Assembly: GCA_021646415.1 (NCBI GenBank)
Contig: SOEU01000009.1
Location: 62,001 to 126,000, forward strand
Source of the DNA: Candidatus Brocadia sp.
Lineage (GTDB): Bacteria; Planctomycetota; Brocadiia; Brocadiales; Brocadiaceae
DNA length: 64,000 bases
Direction: 5' to 3'
Shown here: piece by piece, positions 53,770 through 63,475 of the stretch
Layout of the letters: the number at the start of each line of letters is the position of its first letter
Numbering within the stretch: position 1 is the first letter of the stretch
The notes under the pieces: generated by a model
Databases searched by the model: none
Told to the model about the DNA's origin: nothing
Seen by the model: only the letters and a program-made list of their open reading frames with translations
Position numbers and translations under genes: made by a program

Positions 53770-54192
53770 GGTTGGGACTGGGCAGGGTGGATTAAGGCGC
53801 CGTCTTTTGCGCCGAACCGTTCGACTGAGAGCTCACGACGAAGTCCACCTTTCACATTTTTCTCAATGGTGGATTCGCTTCGCTTAATCCACCCTACTCA
53901 ACTAATTTAATGGTGAGAATTTCAAAGCTGCGGTTGTAGAGCGACGGGACTCGCCGCCCTACATTGAGAAAGTCGCCGGAGGCCTAATTTAATGTTTTCG
54001 GTTCTTTTATTACGCTTCGACTATGCCCAGCGTAACGTCATTTAGGGTGAGAGTCGAGGAATCTGATCTAAAAAACTCGAATTACCAGGGCATGGATTCC
54101 TGCGTTCGCAGGAATGACAATAGCCCAAAAAATGTTTTTAACCGTTTTATTCATAATTATCATAGTTGTAATTTAGAAATAACCGAATATCT
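53770..54192. repeat. Repeat-filled gap between nuoL and nuoM
   Basis: Contains a perfect 13-base inverted pair AGGGTGGATTAAG (53784-53796) / CTTAATCCACCCT (53883-53895), the dispersed TTCGACTGAGAGCTCACGACG unit (53821-53841), GAGCGACGGGACTCGCC (53940-53956), and palindrome ATTCCTGCG-TT-CGCAGGAAT (54096-54115). The operon continues on the other side in the same direction, so transcription must cross these. Confidence 0.75.
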
Positions 54193-55770
54193 ATGCCTAT
54201 TCTTTCGCTCATAACCTTTCTTCCGGTCATCGGGGTGTTCTTTATCCTTTCGATGGATTCAAGAAGGGGTGAACTCATTAGGGTGACAGCCCTGTTAGTT
54301 TCCATAGTGGTATTTTTTATTTCCCTACCCTTATACTTTACCTTTGATGCATATACTTATGGGATGCAGTTTGTCGAAAAACTGCAGTGGATACCTTCCT
54401 TTGGGATCCATTACCATGTTGGAATCGATGGGATCAGCCTCTTTTTGATACTTCTGACAACCTTTATTACCCCTATTTCCATCCTGGCTTCATGGCATAT
54501 CGCCAAAAACGTGAAGGAATACATGGTTGCCATGCTGGTGCTTGAGACGGGCATGATTGGCGTGTTTATCTCCCTGGATGTATTTTTGTTTTATGTATTC
54601 TGGGAACTCATGCTTATTCCCATGTATCTTCTCATCGGCATATGGGGAGGGCCTAGAAGGGTTTACGCAGCCGTAAAATTCTTTATTTATACCATGGCCG
54701 GCAGCGTGTTCATGCTCCTGGCCATCATTGCCTTGTATTTCTTAAATCATCGGGCAACGGGTGAATATACCTTTAATCTCTTAGAATTTTATAGGCTCGA
54801 TCTGTCTTTTGCCGTTCAATTCTGGTTGTTCCTGGCCTTTGCCTTTGCCTTTGCCATCAAAGTCCCTATGTTTCCCTTTCACACATGGCTGCCGGATGCC
54901 CACGTGGAAGCGCCCACGGCAGGGAGTGTAATCTTGGCAGGCGTCCTCTTAAAGATGGGAACTTATGGTTTTGTACGATTCTGTTTGCCCCTGTTTCCGG
55001 AGGCAAGCCATGCCTTCATCCCGGTAATTTCATGGATGGCAATTGTGGGTATCATTTATGGTGCACTGGTATCCATGGTGCAGGATGATCTGAAAAAACT
55101 CGTCGCTTATTCCAGCGTGAGCCATCTGGGATTTGTCATGCTGGGCATCTTTGCCTTCAATATCCAGGGCATCGAGGGTGGTATTACCCAAATGATTAAT
55201 CATGGTCTCAGCACCGGGGCGCTCTTCCTGGTAGTCGGAATGCTCTATGAGAGAAGACACACACGCATGATTGCGGACTTTGGAGGTTTAACCAAACGGA
55301 TGCCGGTCTTTGCTACCTTCTTTATGATCGTTACTTTATCCTCTATTGGGTTACCAGGATTAAACGGCTTTGTCGGGGAATTTCTCATTCTGGTGGGTAC
55401 CTTCAAGTCACGCATTCTGTACGCATCCATCGCAACATCGGGTATTATCCTTGCGGCTGTGTACATGCTCTGGATGTTTCAAAGGGTCATGTTTCAGGAA
55501 ATAACCCATGAAGAAAATAAGGCATTACAAGATATGAACAAACGGGAATTTGCTATTCTGATTCCCATCATCCTGATAATCTTCTGGATAGGTATCTACC
55601 CCAATTCGTTCCTGAGAAAGATGGATGCCTCGGTAGATCACCTCTTAAAAAAGGTAGGAGAAAAGGCGAATATGGTATCCAACGTTCAAAACCAAAGCAA
55701 ACCTGGGCAATTACAGAAAAATGTTACACCAAAGATTGATATAGTCCCTGAGTCCAAAACTGAGTGGTAA
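54193..55770 (+). CDS. nuoM: NADH-quinone oxidoreductase subunit M
   Basis: The gene encodes 525 residues. [81 protein letters not shown] and the conserved Glu and Lys helices mark NuoM. Normal length, with a polar C-terminal tail. Confidence 0.97.
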   Translation: MPILSLITFLPVIGVFFILSMDSRRGELIRVTALLVSIVVFFISLPLYFTFDAYTYGMQFVEKLQWIPSFGIHYHVGIDGISLFLILLTTFITPISILASWHIAKNVKEYMVAMLVLETGMIGVFISLDVFLFYVFWELMLIPMYLLIGIWGGPRRVYAAVKFFIYTMAGSVFMLLAIIALYFLNHRATGEYTFNLLEFYRLDLSFAVQFWLFLAFAFAFAIKVPMFPFHTWLPDAHVEAPTAGSVILAGVLLKMGTYGFVRFCLPLFPEASHAFIPVISWMAIVGIIYGALVSMVQDDLKKLVAYSSVSHLGFVMLGIFAFNIQGIEGGITQMINHGLSTGALFLVVGMLYERRHTRMIADFGGLTKRMPVFATFFMIVTLSSIGLPGLNGFVGEFLILVGTFKSRILYASIATSGIILAAVYMLWMFQRVMFQEITHEENKALQDMNKREFAILIPIILIIFWIGIYPNSFLRKMDASVDHLLKKVGEKANMVSNVQNQSKPGQLQKNVTPKIDIVPESKTEW

Positions 55771-55782
55771 AGGTTTTCATAT

Positions 55783-57246
55783 ATGACAAATGTTTCGATG
55801 ATGACGTTTAATGTCCTGAGCATCTTACCGATCCTGATCCTGGCAGGTTTTGCCATGATCGTACTCTTAGTAGATGTGTTATCTTCAAGGAGATTGGGAG
55901 AGAAGAACCTCCTTGTCTATCTGTCATTGATGGGAATTGTCACTGCTGCCATCTTTACCAGAAATCCTACAGGAACCATACTCTTTTCTTTTAATGAAAC
56001 ATTTACCATTGATAATTATTCCCTGTTTTTTAACTTTATCTTCTTGCTCAGTACAGGGCTCACTATCCTGATTTCGCACAGTTACATCAAACGCGAGGGA
56101 ATCAATCACGGGGAATATTATGCCCTCATCATGTTTGCAACCATAGGCATGATGCTCATGGCAGCCGGTGCAGATTTACTGAACATTTACATCGGCCTCG
56201 AGGTTATGTCCATCAGTATCTACATCCTGACAGGTTTTCAGCGGTCAAAACTCATTTCAAACGAGGCGTCTTTAAAATATTTCTTACTGGGTGCATTTGC
56301 CACGGGCTTTCTGCTGTATGGCATCTCTGTTATTTACGGTTCAACAGGCACGATCAACCTCAAACAAATTGCCGGTTTTATTGCAGGTAAGGGAGGCATC
56401 TCAGATCCCCTGTTACTTATGGGAATGGGGCTGATAATCATTGGACTCGGATTCAAGGTCGCTTCTGTACCGTTCCACGCATGGGTACCCGATGTCTACG
56501 AAGGCGCACCCACGGCTATAACGGCCTTTATGTCTGTAGGACCCAAGGCTGCAGGCTTTGCCGCTTTTTTGCGCATCTTTATGACCGCTTTTGAATCCAC
56601 CCACTACGAATGGCAAAAGGTTATTTACATCCTTGCCATATTGACCATGACAATAGGAAACATAGTAGCTATTACCCAAACGAACATCAAACGTATGCTG
56701 GCATATTCCAGTATTGCCCATGCCGGTTATCTCCTCATTGCCCTGGTAGCAGCAAACAATATGGGTGTGCCTGGCACATTGTTTTACATCCTGGCATACA
56801 CCTTTATGAATATCGGGGCATTCGCCATTGTCATTGTGTTGAGCCATAAGGGAGATGAATTTATACAGATTAATGACTATGCAGGATTGGGCTTTAAGCA
56901 CCCGCTGCTAGCCATAGCGATGACGCTCTTCATGCTTTCCATGGCAGGAGTTCCACCCATGGCAGGTTTTGTGGGAAAATTTTATATCTTCAGCGCCGCA
57001 ATAAAGTCAGGGTATGTTGGACTTGCAGTGATTGGAGTAATAAACAGCGTCATCTCTGTGTACTACTATCTCAGAATTACAGTAATTATGTATATGAAGG
57101 AATCCACCAGGGAATTTACCCCCCTCACCCTTTCTCCCTTCATTGTTGCCGCCATCGTCATCTCGGTGGTGGGCACACTCCAGTTGGGTATCTTTCCCTC
57201 CAGGGTCATGGAAATAGCCCAGCAGGCTACCCTTCTCTTAAGATAA
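55783..57246 (+). CDS. nuoN: NADH-quinone oxidoreductase subunit N
   Basis: The gene encodes 487 residues. GLEVMSISIYILTGFQR, ASLKYFLLGAFATGFLLYG, FKVASVPFHAWVPDVYEGAPTAITAFMSVGPKAAGFAAFLR and MFMLSMAGVPPMAGFVGKFYIF are typical of NuoN. It closes the operon. Its last nine bases overlap convergently with the GT9 gene. Confidence 0.97.
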   Translation: MTNVSMMTFNVLSILPILILAGFAMIVLLVDVLSSRRLGEKNLLVYLSLMGIVTAAIFTRNPTGTILFSFNETFTIDNYSLFFNFIFLLSTGLTILISHSYIKREGINHGEYYALIMFATIGMMLMAAGADLLNIYIGLEVMSISIYILTGFQRSKLISNEASLKYFLLGAFATGFLLYGISVIYGSTGTINLKQIAGFIAGKGGISDPLLLMGMGLIIIGLGFKVASVPFHAWVPDVYEGAPTAITAFMSVGPKAAGFAAFLRIFMTAFESTHYEWQKVIYILAILTMTIGNIVAITQTNIKRMLAYSSIAHAGYLLIALVAANNMGVPGTLFYILAYTFMNIGAFAIVIVLSHKGDEFIQINDYAGLGFKHPLLAIAMTLFMLSMAGVPPMAGFVGKFYIFSAAIKSGYVGLAVIGVINSVISVYYYLRITVIMYMKESTREFTPLTLSPFIVAAIVISVVGTLQLGIFPSRVMEIAQQATLLLR

Positions 57247-58359
57247 TTCAGCCTCTAATACCTCTTTGCAGGCATGAAATACATCATTGGCATGTATGCT
57301 TTTCATACAAATCATCGTTTCGCATATTCCTTTATAGCAAGGGGCACAATCCACATCGGCAACTAACTTTTTACCCCTGTCATAAAGGTCTATTTCCTGG
57401 TGGCACGTAGACCCGAAAAAGGTAACGGTCAGTTTTTTCAATGCAATAGCAAGATGCAGGGCAAGCGTGTCTCCCGTAACAATCAGATGACACCGGCTTA
57501 TTAACCCCATAAATTCCTTCAAACTGTGATGGCATCCGCTGTCGATTATTTGGGACTTTGCCCTGGAAGCAATTTCTTTATTCCGTTCGACTTCCTCGGG
57601 TCCGCCCAGGAGCACCACATGCGCCTTCAGGTCTTTTGATAACCGGTCTGCAAGCTCTACAAAGCCCCCAATTTCCCATCGCTTGGTAGCAAACCTTTTC
57701 CCTGCGCCGGTATTCAAACCGATAACCAGTCTGCCATTATGAATCCCCCACTGTTTCATCAACTGTTCACCGTAAGTGGTGTACTTCTGCGGAAGGTTAA
57801 TGACATATTCTCCGTATTTTCCTCCTAGTCCAAGGGCTTCAAAGATAAGTTGCTGGTAGGTCTTCTTGTTTTGCCGAAACTTGAGTTCGTCAGATACCCC
57901 TAACCGAAACAGGTAATCCGCCTCTTTGTTCAGGGGATAAAGAAGTCCTTTCCCGGAGAGTGCAAATCCAAGCTTCTGATCTGCCTTCACAAGAGATGCG
58001 AGACTGGAAGCAACCGTTTCCTTATCCAGACAGATTAACACGTCAAATTTCTCTGCCTGAAGCCGCAAGGTGTTTTCGTAATTTGCCGTCAGGAGGCGAT
58101 CAATGTATGGATTTCCCTCCAGGACCGACAGGGACGATTGATCCGTAATCCACGTAATTTGGGATTGCGGATATTTTTCCTTTAAAACAGGCAGGATGGG
58201 AGTGGTTCTCAATACATCCCCAATGGCAGCCAACTTAATAATCAGAATCCGCTTTCCCATCGGTTGATATTTGGGACACGTATCATCAACAGGACAATCG
58301 AGTTTAAATCGGCAAGGCTTCTCGGAGGCAAAAAAACGGCAATCAAATTCTTTCGACAT
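57238..58359 (-). CDS. Glycosyltransferase family 9 (heptosyltransferase-like)
   Basis: The gene encodes 373 residues from MSKEFDCRFF; AAGGAAG precedes it, and the longer upstream frame is not used. Rossmann start RILIIKLAAIGDVLRTTPIL, then VIGLNTGAGKRFATKRWEIGGFVELADRL and LIVTGDTLALHLAIALKKLTVTFFG, are GT-B family 9 marks. An N-terminal Cys-rich tag, DCRFFASEKPCRFKLDC…TCPKY (four Cys), precedes the domain, and the C-terminus has CAPCYKGICETMICMKSI. It adds heptose or a related sugar to LPS-like glycans. Confidence 0.85.
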   Translation of the reverse strand: MSKEFDCRFFASEKPCRFKLDCPVDDTCPKYQPMGKRILIIKLAAIGDVLRTTPILPVLKEKYPQSQITWITDQSSLSVLEGNPYIDRLLTANYENTLRLQAEKFDVLICLDKETVASSLASLVKADQKLGFALSGKGLLYPLNKEADYLFRLGVSDELKFRQNKKTYQQLIFEALGLGGKYGEYVINLPQKYTTYGEQLMKQWGIHNGRLVIGLNTGAGKRFATKRWEIGGFVELADRLSKDLKAHVVLLGGPEEVERNKEIASRAKSQIIDSGCHHSLKEFMGLISRCHLIVTGDTLALHLAIALKKLTVTFFGSTCHQEIDLYDRGKKLVADVDCAPCYKGICETMICMKSIHANDVFHACKEVLEAELS

Positions 58360-58496
58360 CGTATCATCTTCCTTACAATTAAAATCTGTAAAAAAATTAT
58401 TGCACTTATTTTTTATGGTATATATTTTATGCCGATATAGCAAGGGTTTTTAAATGAGTTTCGCCGGGCGAAAAAAATATTTTTATGTTTATGTAT

Positions 58497-58524
58497 TTGA
58501 CTCCTCTTTAAAAACCTGTTATCT
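58497..58524 (+). promoter_or_regulatory. Promoter of the uridine phosphorylase gene
   Basis: TTGACT (58497-58502), 16-base spacer, TTATCT (58519-58524). Candidate starts GTG 58533 and ATG 58542 lie 8 and 17 bases downstream, so the mRNA is nearly leaderless, as with nuoA. No Shine-Dalgarno sequence is seen. Confidence 0.5.
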
Positions 58525-58532
58525 TTTTCTAC

Positions 58533-59309
58533 GTGAAATCAATGAAACATGTATATCATCTAGATCTCAATAACGAGATAATACAAGATGTAAAAATCGC
58601 ATTGTTGCCTGGTGACCCTTTCAGATCACAAGTTATTGCCGAGACAATTTCAGGGATTTATGGGACGCACAACAAGCGGTTAGCGTGGAAAAGGGAGTTC
58701 TGTACTTATCTCTCAGAGATGAAAGGGAAACGACTCCTTATTACTTCTACAGGCATCGGTGGCCCTTCTGCATCCATAGCCATTGATGAGCTGGCGCAAC
58801 TGGGAATTGGCACATTCATCCGGGTGGGGACAACGGGTGCAATTCAGGAGCATATCAATATTGGAGACGTGATTATCACCTCTGGCTCTGTACGCCTTGA
58901 CGGGGCATCAACCCATTACGCACCAATTGAGTATCCCGCAGTTGCTCATCATGAGGTTCTTAATGCCCTTATTGAAGGGGCAAAAAAAGCAAAGGTAAGG
59001 TACCATGTGGGCGTAACGGCGTCATCCGATACATTTTATCCTGGTGAGGAGAGATACGATTCGTTTACAAAATATGTATTGAGGAGGTTTCAGGGAGCTA
59101 CGAAAGAATGGCAGAAGCTCCATGTGTTGAACTACGAGATGGAATCATCAACGATCTTAACCCTTACAGCTTCAATGGGTCTCAAAGGAGGCTGTATAAC
59201 AGGTGTGGTTAATCAAGGTGGCACAGGAAAGATAACAAAAGAGTCGCTTAAGGTTGGGGAGGAAAATGCTATAAGGGTTGCGATTGCCGCTGTAGAGTAC
59301 TTGATATAG
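58533..59309 (+). CDS. udp: Uridine phosphorylase
   Basis: The gene encodes 258 residues; an ATG three codons in is an alternative start. Nucleoside-phosphorylase family 1 motifs: ALLPGDPFRSQVIAETI, TSTGIGGPSASIAIDELAQLG, FIRVGTTGAIQEHI and LNYEMESSTILTLTASMG. It cleaves uridine to uracil and ribose-1-phosphate for pyrimidine salvage. The PxGDPxR and MExS motifs are intact. Confidence 0.9.
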   Translation: MKSMKHVYHLDLNNEIIQDVKIALLPGDPFRSQVIAETISGIYGTHNKRLAWKREFCTYLSEMKGKRLLITSTGIGGPSASIAIDELAQLGIGTFIRVGTTGAIQEHINIGDVIITSGSVRLDGASTHYAPIEYPAVAHHEVLNALIEGAKKAKVRYHVGVTASSDTFYPGEERYDSFTKYVLRRFQGATKEWQKLHVLNYEMESSTILTLTASMGLKGGCITGVVNQGGTGKITKESLKVGEENAIRVAIAAVEYLI

Positions 59310-59350
59310 TATACCTTGTAAAAGCCTTTCTTTTGTAATGAGTCGTTTTC

Positions 59351-59776
59351 CTACATCTTAATTGGAGTTTTTTCCATTGCAAGGAATTTCTTCTTTTTTA
59401 TTTGCCATCTGGATGTAGCTATATGCCATAAAAAGCCAGCGGTAACGGCACCACCCGTATCCGCCAGCCAGTCAAGGATTTCTACTGAACGGTTTGGGGT
59501 AAAGAATTGGTGAATCTCATCCAATGCACCGTAGAGGGAGGTGATACCGATTGCCAGGATAATTTTATATATCCACTTGCTTCCTATGGTGATAGAAGAA
59601 AGTGACCAGCAGATCATGAGGCATAAGAGACCAAACAACACAAAATGAATGAGTTTATCGGTATACGGCGGGAGGGTTATGGAAGAGGTGTCTTCTGAAG
59701 ATGCGGTAAATATAAGATAGGCATAGGCAAGTGTTAATAGGCATTTGAAAATCCAGTATACTCTAATCTTGATGTT
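59351..59776 (-). CDS. VanZ-like membrane protein
   Basis: The gene encodes 141 residues starting MNIKIRVYWIFKCLLTLAYA; the longer frame overlaps the upstream gene. Four hydrophobic helices and the VanZ marks DKLIHFVLFGLLCLMICWSL and GALDEIHQFFTPNRSVEILDWLADTGGA are present. Its function is unknown; VanZ gives teicoplanin resistance in one context but most family members do not. It overlaps the upstream NYN gene's stop by 14 bases. Confidence 0.85.
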   Translation of the reverse strand, partial: NIKIRVYWIFKCLLTLAYAYLIFTASSEDTSSITLPPYTDKLIHFVLFGLLCLMICWSLSSITIGSKWIYKIILAIGITSLYGALDEIHQFFTPNRSVEILDWLADTGGAVTAGFLWHIATSRWQIKKKKFLAMEKTPIKM

Positions 59777-60437
59777 CATTTTTTTCAATTTCTTCAAAGA
59801 CACGGACCCAGTATTGTGTCTCGTCGGCAGAAGGTCCTTGATATTTATAACGCGGTTCATCCACAGTATGAGGTGATTTTCCCTTTTCCTTTATTTTTGG
59901 GATAGCTGGTTTTACTATGCAGGGCTTTGTCTCTTCGGTGGGAAGATTTTTGAAAACCTCCTTCCAGTACCTTGCATCATCTTCGGAGGGGCCCTCCCGT
60001 TTGCCCTGGGGCTCATCAGACGCGGTTTTTTTATCTTTATTCAGAATCTCCAGGATTTCTTTATACATTGCTTTTGGTTCAATAATATGACAACCGCATT
60101 TTCTGACGTGTCGCTTTATATCGTTGTCATAGGTTACAATGTAAACATCTCTTGGATTTTGACAATGGCTTGTGATGTTTTTTATCTCTGTATCCGCATT
60201 TACCCCTGATTTTGAGTAAATAACGGTAATACCACAACAGGTTTGTTTTTTTGGTAAGGCAGCCTGTGTATAATTACCATCAAATACTACAATGACATCA
60301 TAATGTTTTGCTTCGATGTATTTTGAAAATAGGGATATTATATAGTCCCGCACGGGTTCAATACGGTTTATCCCCACGTGCTTTTCTAAAGCAGGTACTG
60401 TGAATATAAAATTATAGCCGTCAATAATGATTAACAT
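59763..60437 (-). CDS. NYN/YacP-like RNase domain protein with C-terminal repeat motifs
   Basis: The gene encodes 224 residues from MLIIIDGYNFIF; this start overlaps the pyrC stop by seven bases. The NYN (PIN-like) domain has acidic residues in LIIIDGYNF, YDVIVVFDGNY, VNADTEIKNIT and VYIVTYDNDIKRHVRKCG. The tail carries two copies of a motif, GPSEDDARYWKEVFKNL (about 148) and GPSADETQYWVRVFEEI (about 205), separated by a basic linker. YacP-type enzymes cut rRNA or mRNA. The paired motif looks like a protein-binding element and is unusual. Confidence 0.8.
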   Translation of the reverse strand: MLIIIDGYNFIFTVPALEKHVGINRIEPVRDYIISLFSKYIEAKHYDVIVVFDGNYTQAALPKKQTCCGITVIYSKSGVNADTEIKNITSHCQNPRDVYIVTYDNDIKRHVRKCGCHIIEPKAMYKEILEILNKDKKTASDEPQGKREGPSEDDARYWKEVFKNLPTEETKPCIVKPAIPKIKEKGKSPHTVDEPRYKYQGPSADETQYWVRVFEEIEKNEHQD

Positions 60438-61729
60438 ACAATTTGGCAATTATCCACGATTACCTTTCCACCAACAATGGTGGTTACTACTTGTCCGGTT
60501 AACTTCCAATCATTAAAGGGACAGTTTCTGGCCTTTGACTCAAATTTTTCGGCCTTGACCGTCCATTCTTTATTCATATCTACAATGGCAATATCAGCTG
60601 GCATACCCACGGCCAGACTCCCTCCGTTGATACTGAAAATCTTTGCGGGATTCGTAGACATTTTTTGGACAACGTCTTTCAATGATAGAATACCAGGGTG
60701 GACTAGTTTTGTAAGGATAACGCCGAGTGCAGTTTCAAGCCCTATAAAACCTGTGGCACCTTTTTTAATATCATCATGGGTGTGAGGGGCATGGTCTGTT
60801 GCAATCACGTCGACAATACCTGTTGCTAAACTTTTCTGAAGTGCCTCTCTGTCTTCCCTGGAACGCAATGGGGGGTTGGTTTTTGGTACATTTCCACTTG
60901 CATCTCTGAAGGTTTCATCCAACAGTAAATGATGTGGCGTTACTTCGCAGGTGATATTTGCAATACGCCTTTCTTTTGCTTGCTGGATAACCTCCAGGGT
61001 ACTTTTCAGGCTAACATGCGAGACGTGCAGCCATCCCCTGGCTTGTTCGGTATATTTGACCTCCCGGAGGACAAAATCTGTTTCATGACAAAATGGTTTA
61101 CCCGGAAAATGTGCTGCATTGGGATTTTTTTTTGCCTTATCTAAAGAAACCTGGGAATCTTCACAATGTGGACTAATGATAAGTTTGTTCCGTGATGCTA
61201 GATCACATGCCCTTTTCATTAATGTTTCGTAAAATACGGGATTCCCATTATCAGAGAGTGCGCGTACCCGCTTGTCCGTTGCTAGTCTATCTATATCCGT
61301 TAATTCTTCGCCCAATAATCCCTTTGTGATACATGCCTTTGTATAAATGTTTACCACGCTTTTCTGGTAAACTCTTTCCATGAAGGATTCCACCATCTCT
61401 AACGAATCAATGGGGGGAACGGTGTTTGGCTCACATATCAGGGTAGTATAACCACCCATTGCAGCGGCCCGGGAACCTGTCTCTATGGTTTCTTTATATT
61501 CCAGGCCGGGTTCGCGGAGATGAGCATGGCAGTCGATTAAGCCTGGAATTATGTATTTCGAGGTTGCATCGATAATCCTGGTATTACTACCTGGCTTAAT
61601 ATCATTTGAGATTGTCTGGATCTTGCCATTCTTGATAAAGATGTCTGCATGGCCATCAAGCCCGGTTGCAGGATCCACGACGTGTCCATCTTTTATTAAT
61701 ACCTCATTATTTATCATTTTATTACTCAA
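60431..61729 (-). CDS. pyrC: Dihydroorotase
   Basis: The gene encodes 432 residues. Metal-binding IPGLIDCHAHLREPGLEYKETIETGSRAAAMGG, later His motifs in SPHCEDSQ and VSHVSLKST, VTPHHLLLDE, and DVIATDHAPHTHDDI give a type-I dihydroorotase with full binuclear site. It carries out the step after PyrB. It is located about 22 kb from pyrBI. Confidence 0.95.
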   Translation of the reverse strand: MSNKMINNEVLIKDGHVVDPATGLDGHADIFIKNGKIQTISNDIKPGSNTRIIDATSKYIIPGLIDCHAHLREPGLEYKETIETGSRAAAMGGYTTLICEPNTVPPIDSLEMVESFMERVYQKSVVNIYTKACITKGLLGEELTDIDRLATDKRVRALSDNGNPVFYETLMKRACDLASRNKLIISPHCEDSQVSLDKAKKNPNAAHFPGKPFCHETDFVLREVKYTEQARGWLHVSHVSLKSTLEVIQQAKERRIANITCEVTPHHLLLDETFRDASGNVPKTNPPLRSREDREALQKSLATGIVDVIATDHAPHTHDDIKKGATGFIGLETALGVILTKLVHPGILSLKDVVQKMSTNPAKIFSINGGSLAVGMPADIAIVDMNKEWTVKAEKFESKARNCPFNDWKLTGQVVTTIVGGKVIVDNCQIVC

Positions 61730-61837
61730 AAATAACCGTGGTAGTTTATCACGGTAGTTTTTTTACCACAACATCACGAAGGTAATAAGATAAAAAAATT
61801 CTGGCGCTTTATCCCGGTGGCCTGCACTATGGCAAAA

Positions 61838-62482
61838 TTACAAAAAATCTTTCAGAGGACATTGTTCACAGACCTTTTTCGGTTTACAAAACATCTTTCC
61901 GATGTTTACCAATAAGGCATGGTATTCATTAAATAATTTTACATCTTTGGGAAGGTTTTCTTCAAAGAAAGACTTCATCTCGTCATAGGTACTTTCTTCA
62001 GAAACAAAACCATGCCGTGAAAAAATCCTATGAGTATAAGCATCCACAACAAATGTGGGCAGATTTCCTGCGTACAACAAAATAGAATCTGCTGTTTCTG
62101 GTCCAATGCCTTTTACGGAAAGCAGTTCATCCCGAAGTATTTGCAGATCCTGGTTGAACATACTGGAGAGATTGCCTTCGTATCTTGAAAAGAGCCAGTT
62201 GATAAACGTTTTAACACGCCTTGCTTTAACATTAAAAAAGCCGGAAGGACGAATAAGCTGTGCCAATTCGGTTACACTCAATTCGTGAATGCCTTCCGGA
62301 GAGAGTTTTCCGGCTGTCTTAAGGTTTTTGATGGCCTTTTCAACGTTAGACCAGTTGGTATTCTGTGTTAATATAGCACCAATGACAATCTCAAAAGGAG
62401 TTTCTCCCGGCCACCATTGCTGTGGACCCAGTGCAGCGAACATCTTTTGGTATATTTTGAAAATAGTTTTGGCTTTATTCAT
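61838..62482 (-). CDS. Endonuclease III-like DNA glycosylase, monofunctional-type
   Basis: The gene encodes 214 residues. The HhH-GPD core VIGAILTQNTNWSNVEKAI, LLSVKGIGPETADSILLYAG and TFVVDAYTHRIFSRHG with catalytic Asp is present. In Nth the HhH loop has the catalytic Lys (GVGRKTA); here it is GIGPETA. The C-terminal cluster loop has only three Cys (CKPKKVCEQC) before the stop at PLKDFL. It is therefore likely a MagIII- or MutY-like monofunctional glycosylase with a questionable Fe-S cluster, not a bifunctional lyase. Confidence 0.8.
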   Translation of the reverse strand: MNKAKTIFKIYQKMFAALGPQQWWPGETPFEIVIGAILTQNTNWSNVEKAIKNLKTAGKLSPEGIHELSVTELAQLIRPSGFFNVKARRVKTFINWLFSRYEGNLSSMFNQDLQILRDELLSVKGIGPETADSILLYAGNLPTFVVDAYTHRIFSRHGFVSEESTYDEMKSFFEENLPKDVKLFNEYHALLVNIGKMFCKPKKVCEQCPLKDFL

Positions 62483-63446
62483 CTCCTATACCAAGTTTTG
62501 AGAGAATGCCTATCCTCAGTAAAGGCAACATGATTTCATGATGGCCTGTAATCGCATATCCACCCTGAGTTGGCCTTTTTAAGACATTGGTCTGTGGTCT
62601 ATAGTGCTGAATCATGTCCATATTTACCGTCACAAAATTTTCAACCTTGTGACCAACATTCCTTGCAATACAAAGTGCTTTAAGAAAAACCTCTGGCATA
62701 ATGACGGCGGAACCCACGTTGAGCCACACCCCCCCCTCGAGTTTTGAAACCACGGAGGCAAGAATTTTAAAATCGATGTGACTGGATTCCCCCAAATCCC
62801 TTCCTGATACGTTCGGATGCATATGTATTGTATCGGTCCCCAGCGCAACGTGAACCGTGGTTGGTATATTTAGCCTTGCACCCCAGGCCAGCAGGCTCAG
62901 GTCATTATACGTATTTTTTTCTTCAATTATTTTATCTCCCAGCGCCCGTCCAAGACCCTTATCACCTTTTATTCCCTGTGCGGAGGCAGCTTGAAACGCC
63001 TCTGCCGTCTCCTTTGCCATACCAAAACTACCGTCTTTCAGACTGATTGCTACATCCTCTGAGGTTGCCCCGATGAGCGAGACTTCATAATCATGAATCG
63101 CCGCAGCACCATTCATGGCAAGAGCAGTTATTATGCGACGGGTCATGAGGTCTATAATTAACGGCGACAAGCCACACTTTATGACATGCGCACCAAGTGC
63201 CATTACTACAGGACGTTTGTTCTGATATGCCAGGGCTATTGCATCAATTACCTTCCGTAAATTTGCTGAAGCCAGGATCTCCGGCAGGGATTCGAAAAAG
63301 GCATGTATCCCATCCGTGGGTAAGACAGGTTTGGCGAATAGGTTGATATTTGAGAGATTTTTCCGTTCCTTTATAGAGTATGTCTTGATCTTGCTGAGGT
63401 CTAATGGCTTAAAAGAATTAGTCTCATACTCGCGTTGTCTCACCAT
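62475..63446 (-). CDS. Deoxyhypusine-synthase-like conserved protein
   Basis: The gene encodes 323 residues. Recognisable segments are PVVMALGAHVIKCGLSPLII, MNGAAAIHDYEVSLIGATSED, IPTTVHVALGTDTIHMHPN, EGGVWLNVGSAVIMPEVFLK and GYAITGHHEIMLPLL. The pattern resembles a Rossmann-like protein annotated as deoxyhypusine-synthase-like in bacteria. Since bacteria lack hypusine, the substrate is unknown. It overlaps the downstream glycosylase gene by eight bases. A ferredoxin gene lies just upstream of it. Confidence 0.7.
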   Translation of the reverse strand: MVRQREYETNSFKPLDLSKIKTYSIKERKNLSNINLFAKPVLPTDGIHAFFESLPEILASANLRKVIDAIALAYQNKRPVVMALGAHVIKCGLSPLIIDLMTRRIITALAMNGAAAIHDYEVSLIGATSEDVAISLKDGSFGMAKETAEAFQAASAQGIKGDKGLGRALGDKIIEEKNTYNDLSLLAWGARLNIPTTVHVALGTDTIHMHPNVSGRDLGESSHIDFKILASVVSKLEGGVWLNVGSAVIMPEVFLKALCIARNVGHKVENFVTVNMDMIQHYRPQTNVLKRPTQGGYAITGHHEIMLPLLRIGILSKLGIGDE

Positions 63447-63475
63447 TCCATCTTTTCCCTTATTAAGGATATTTC

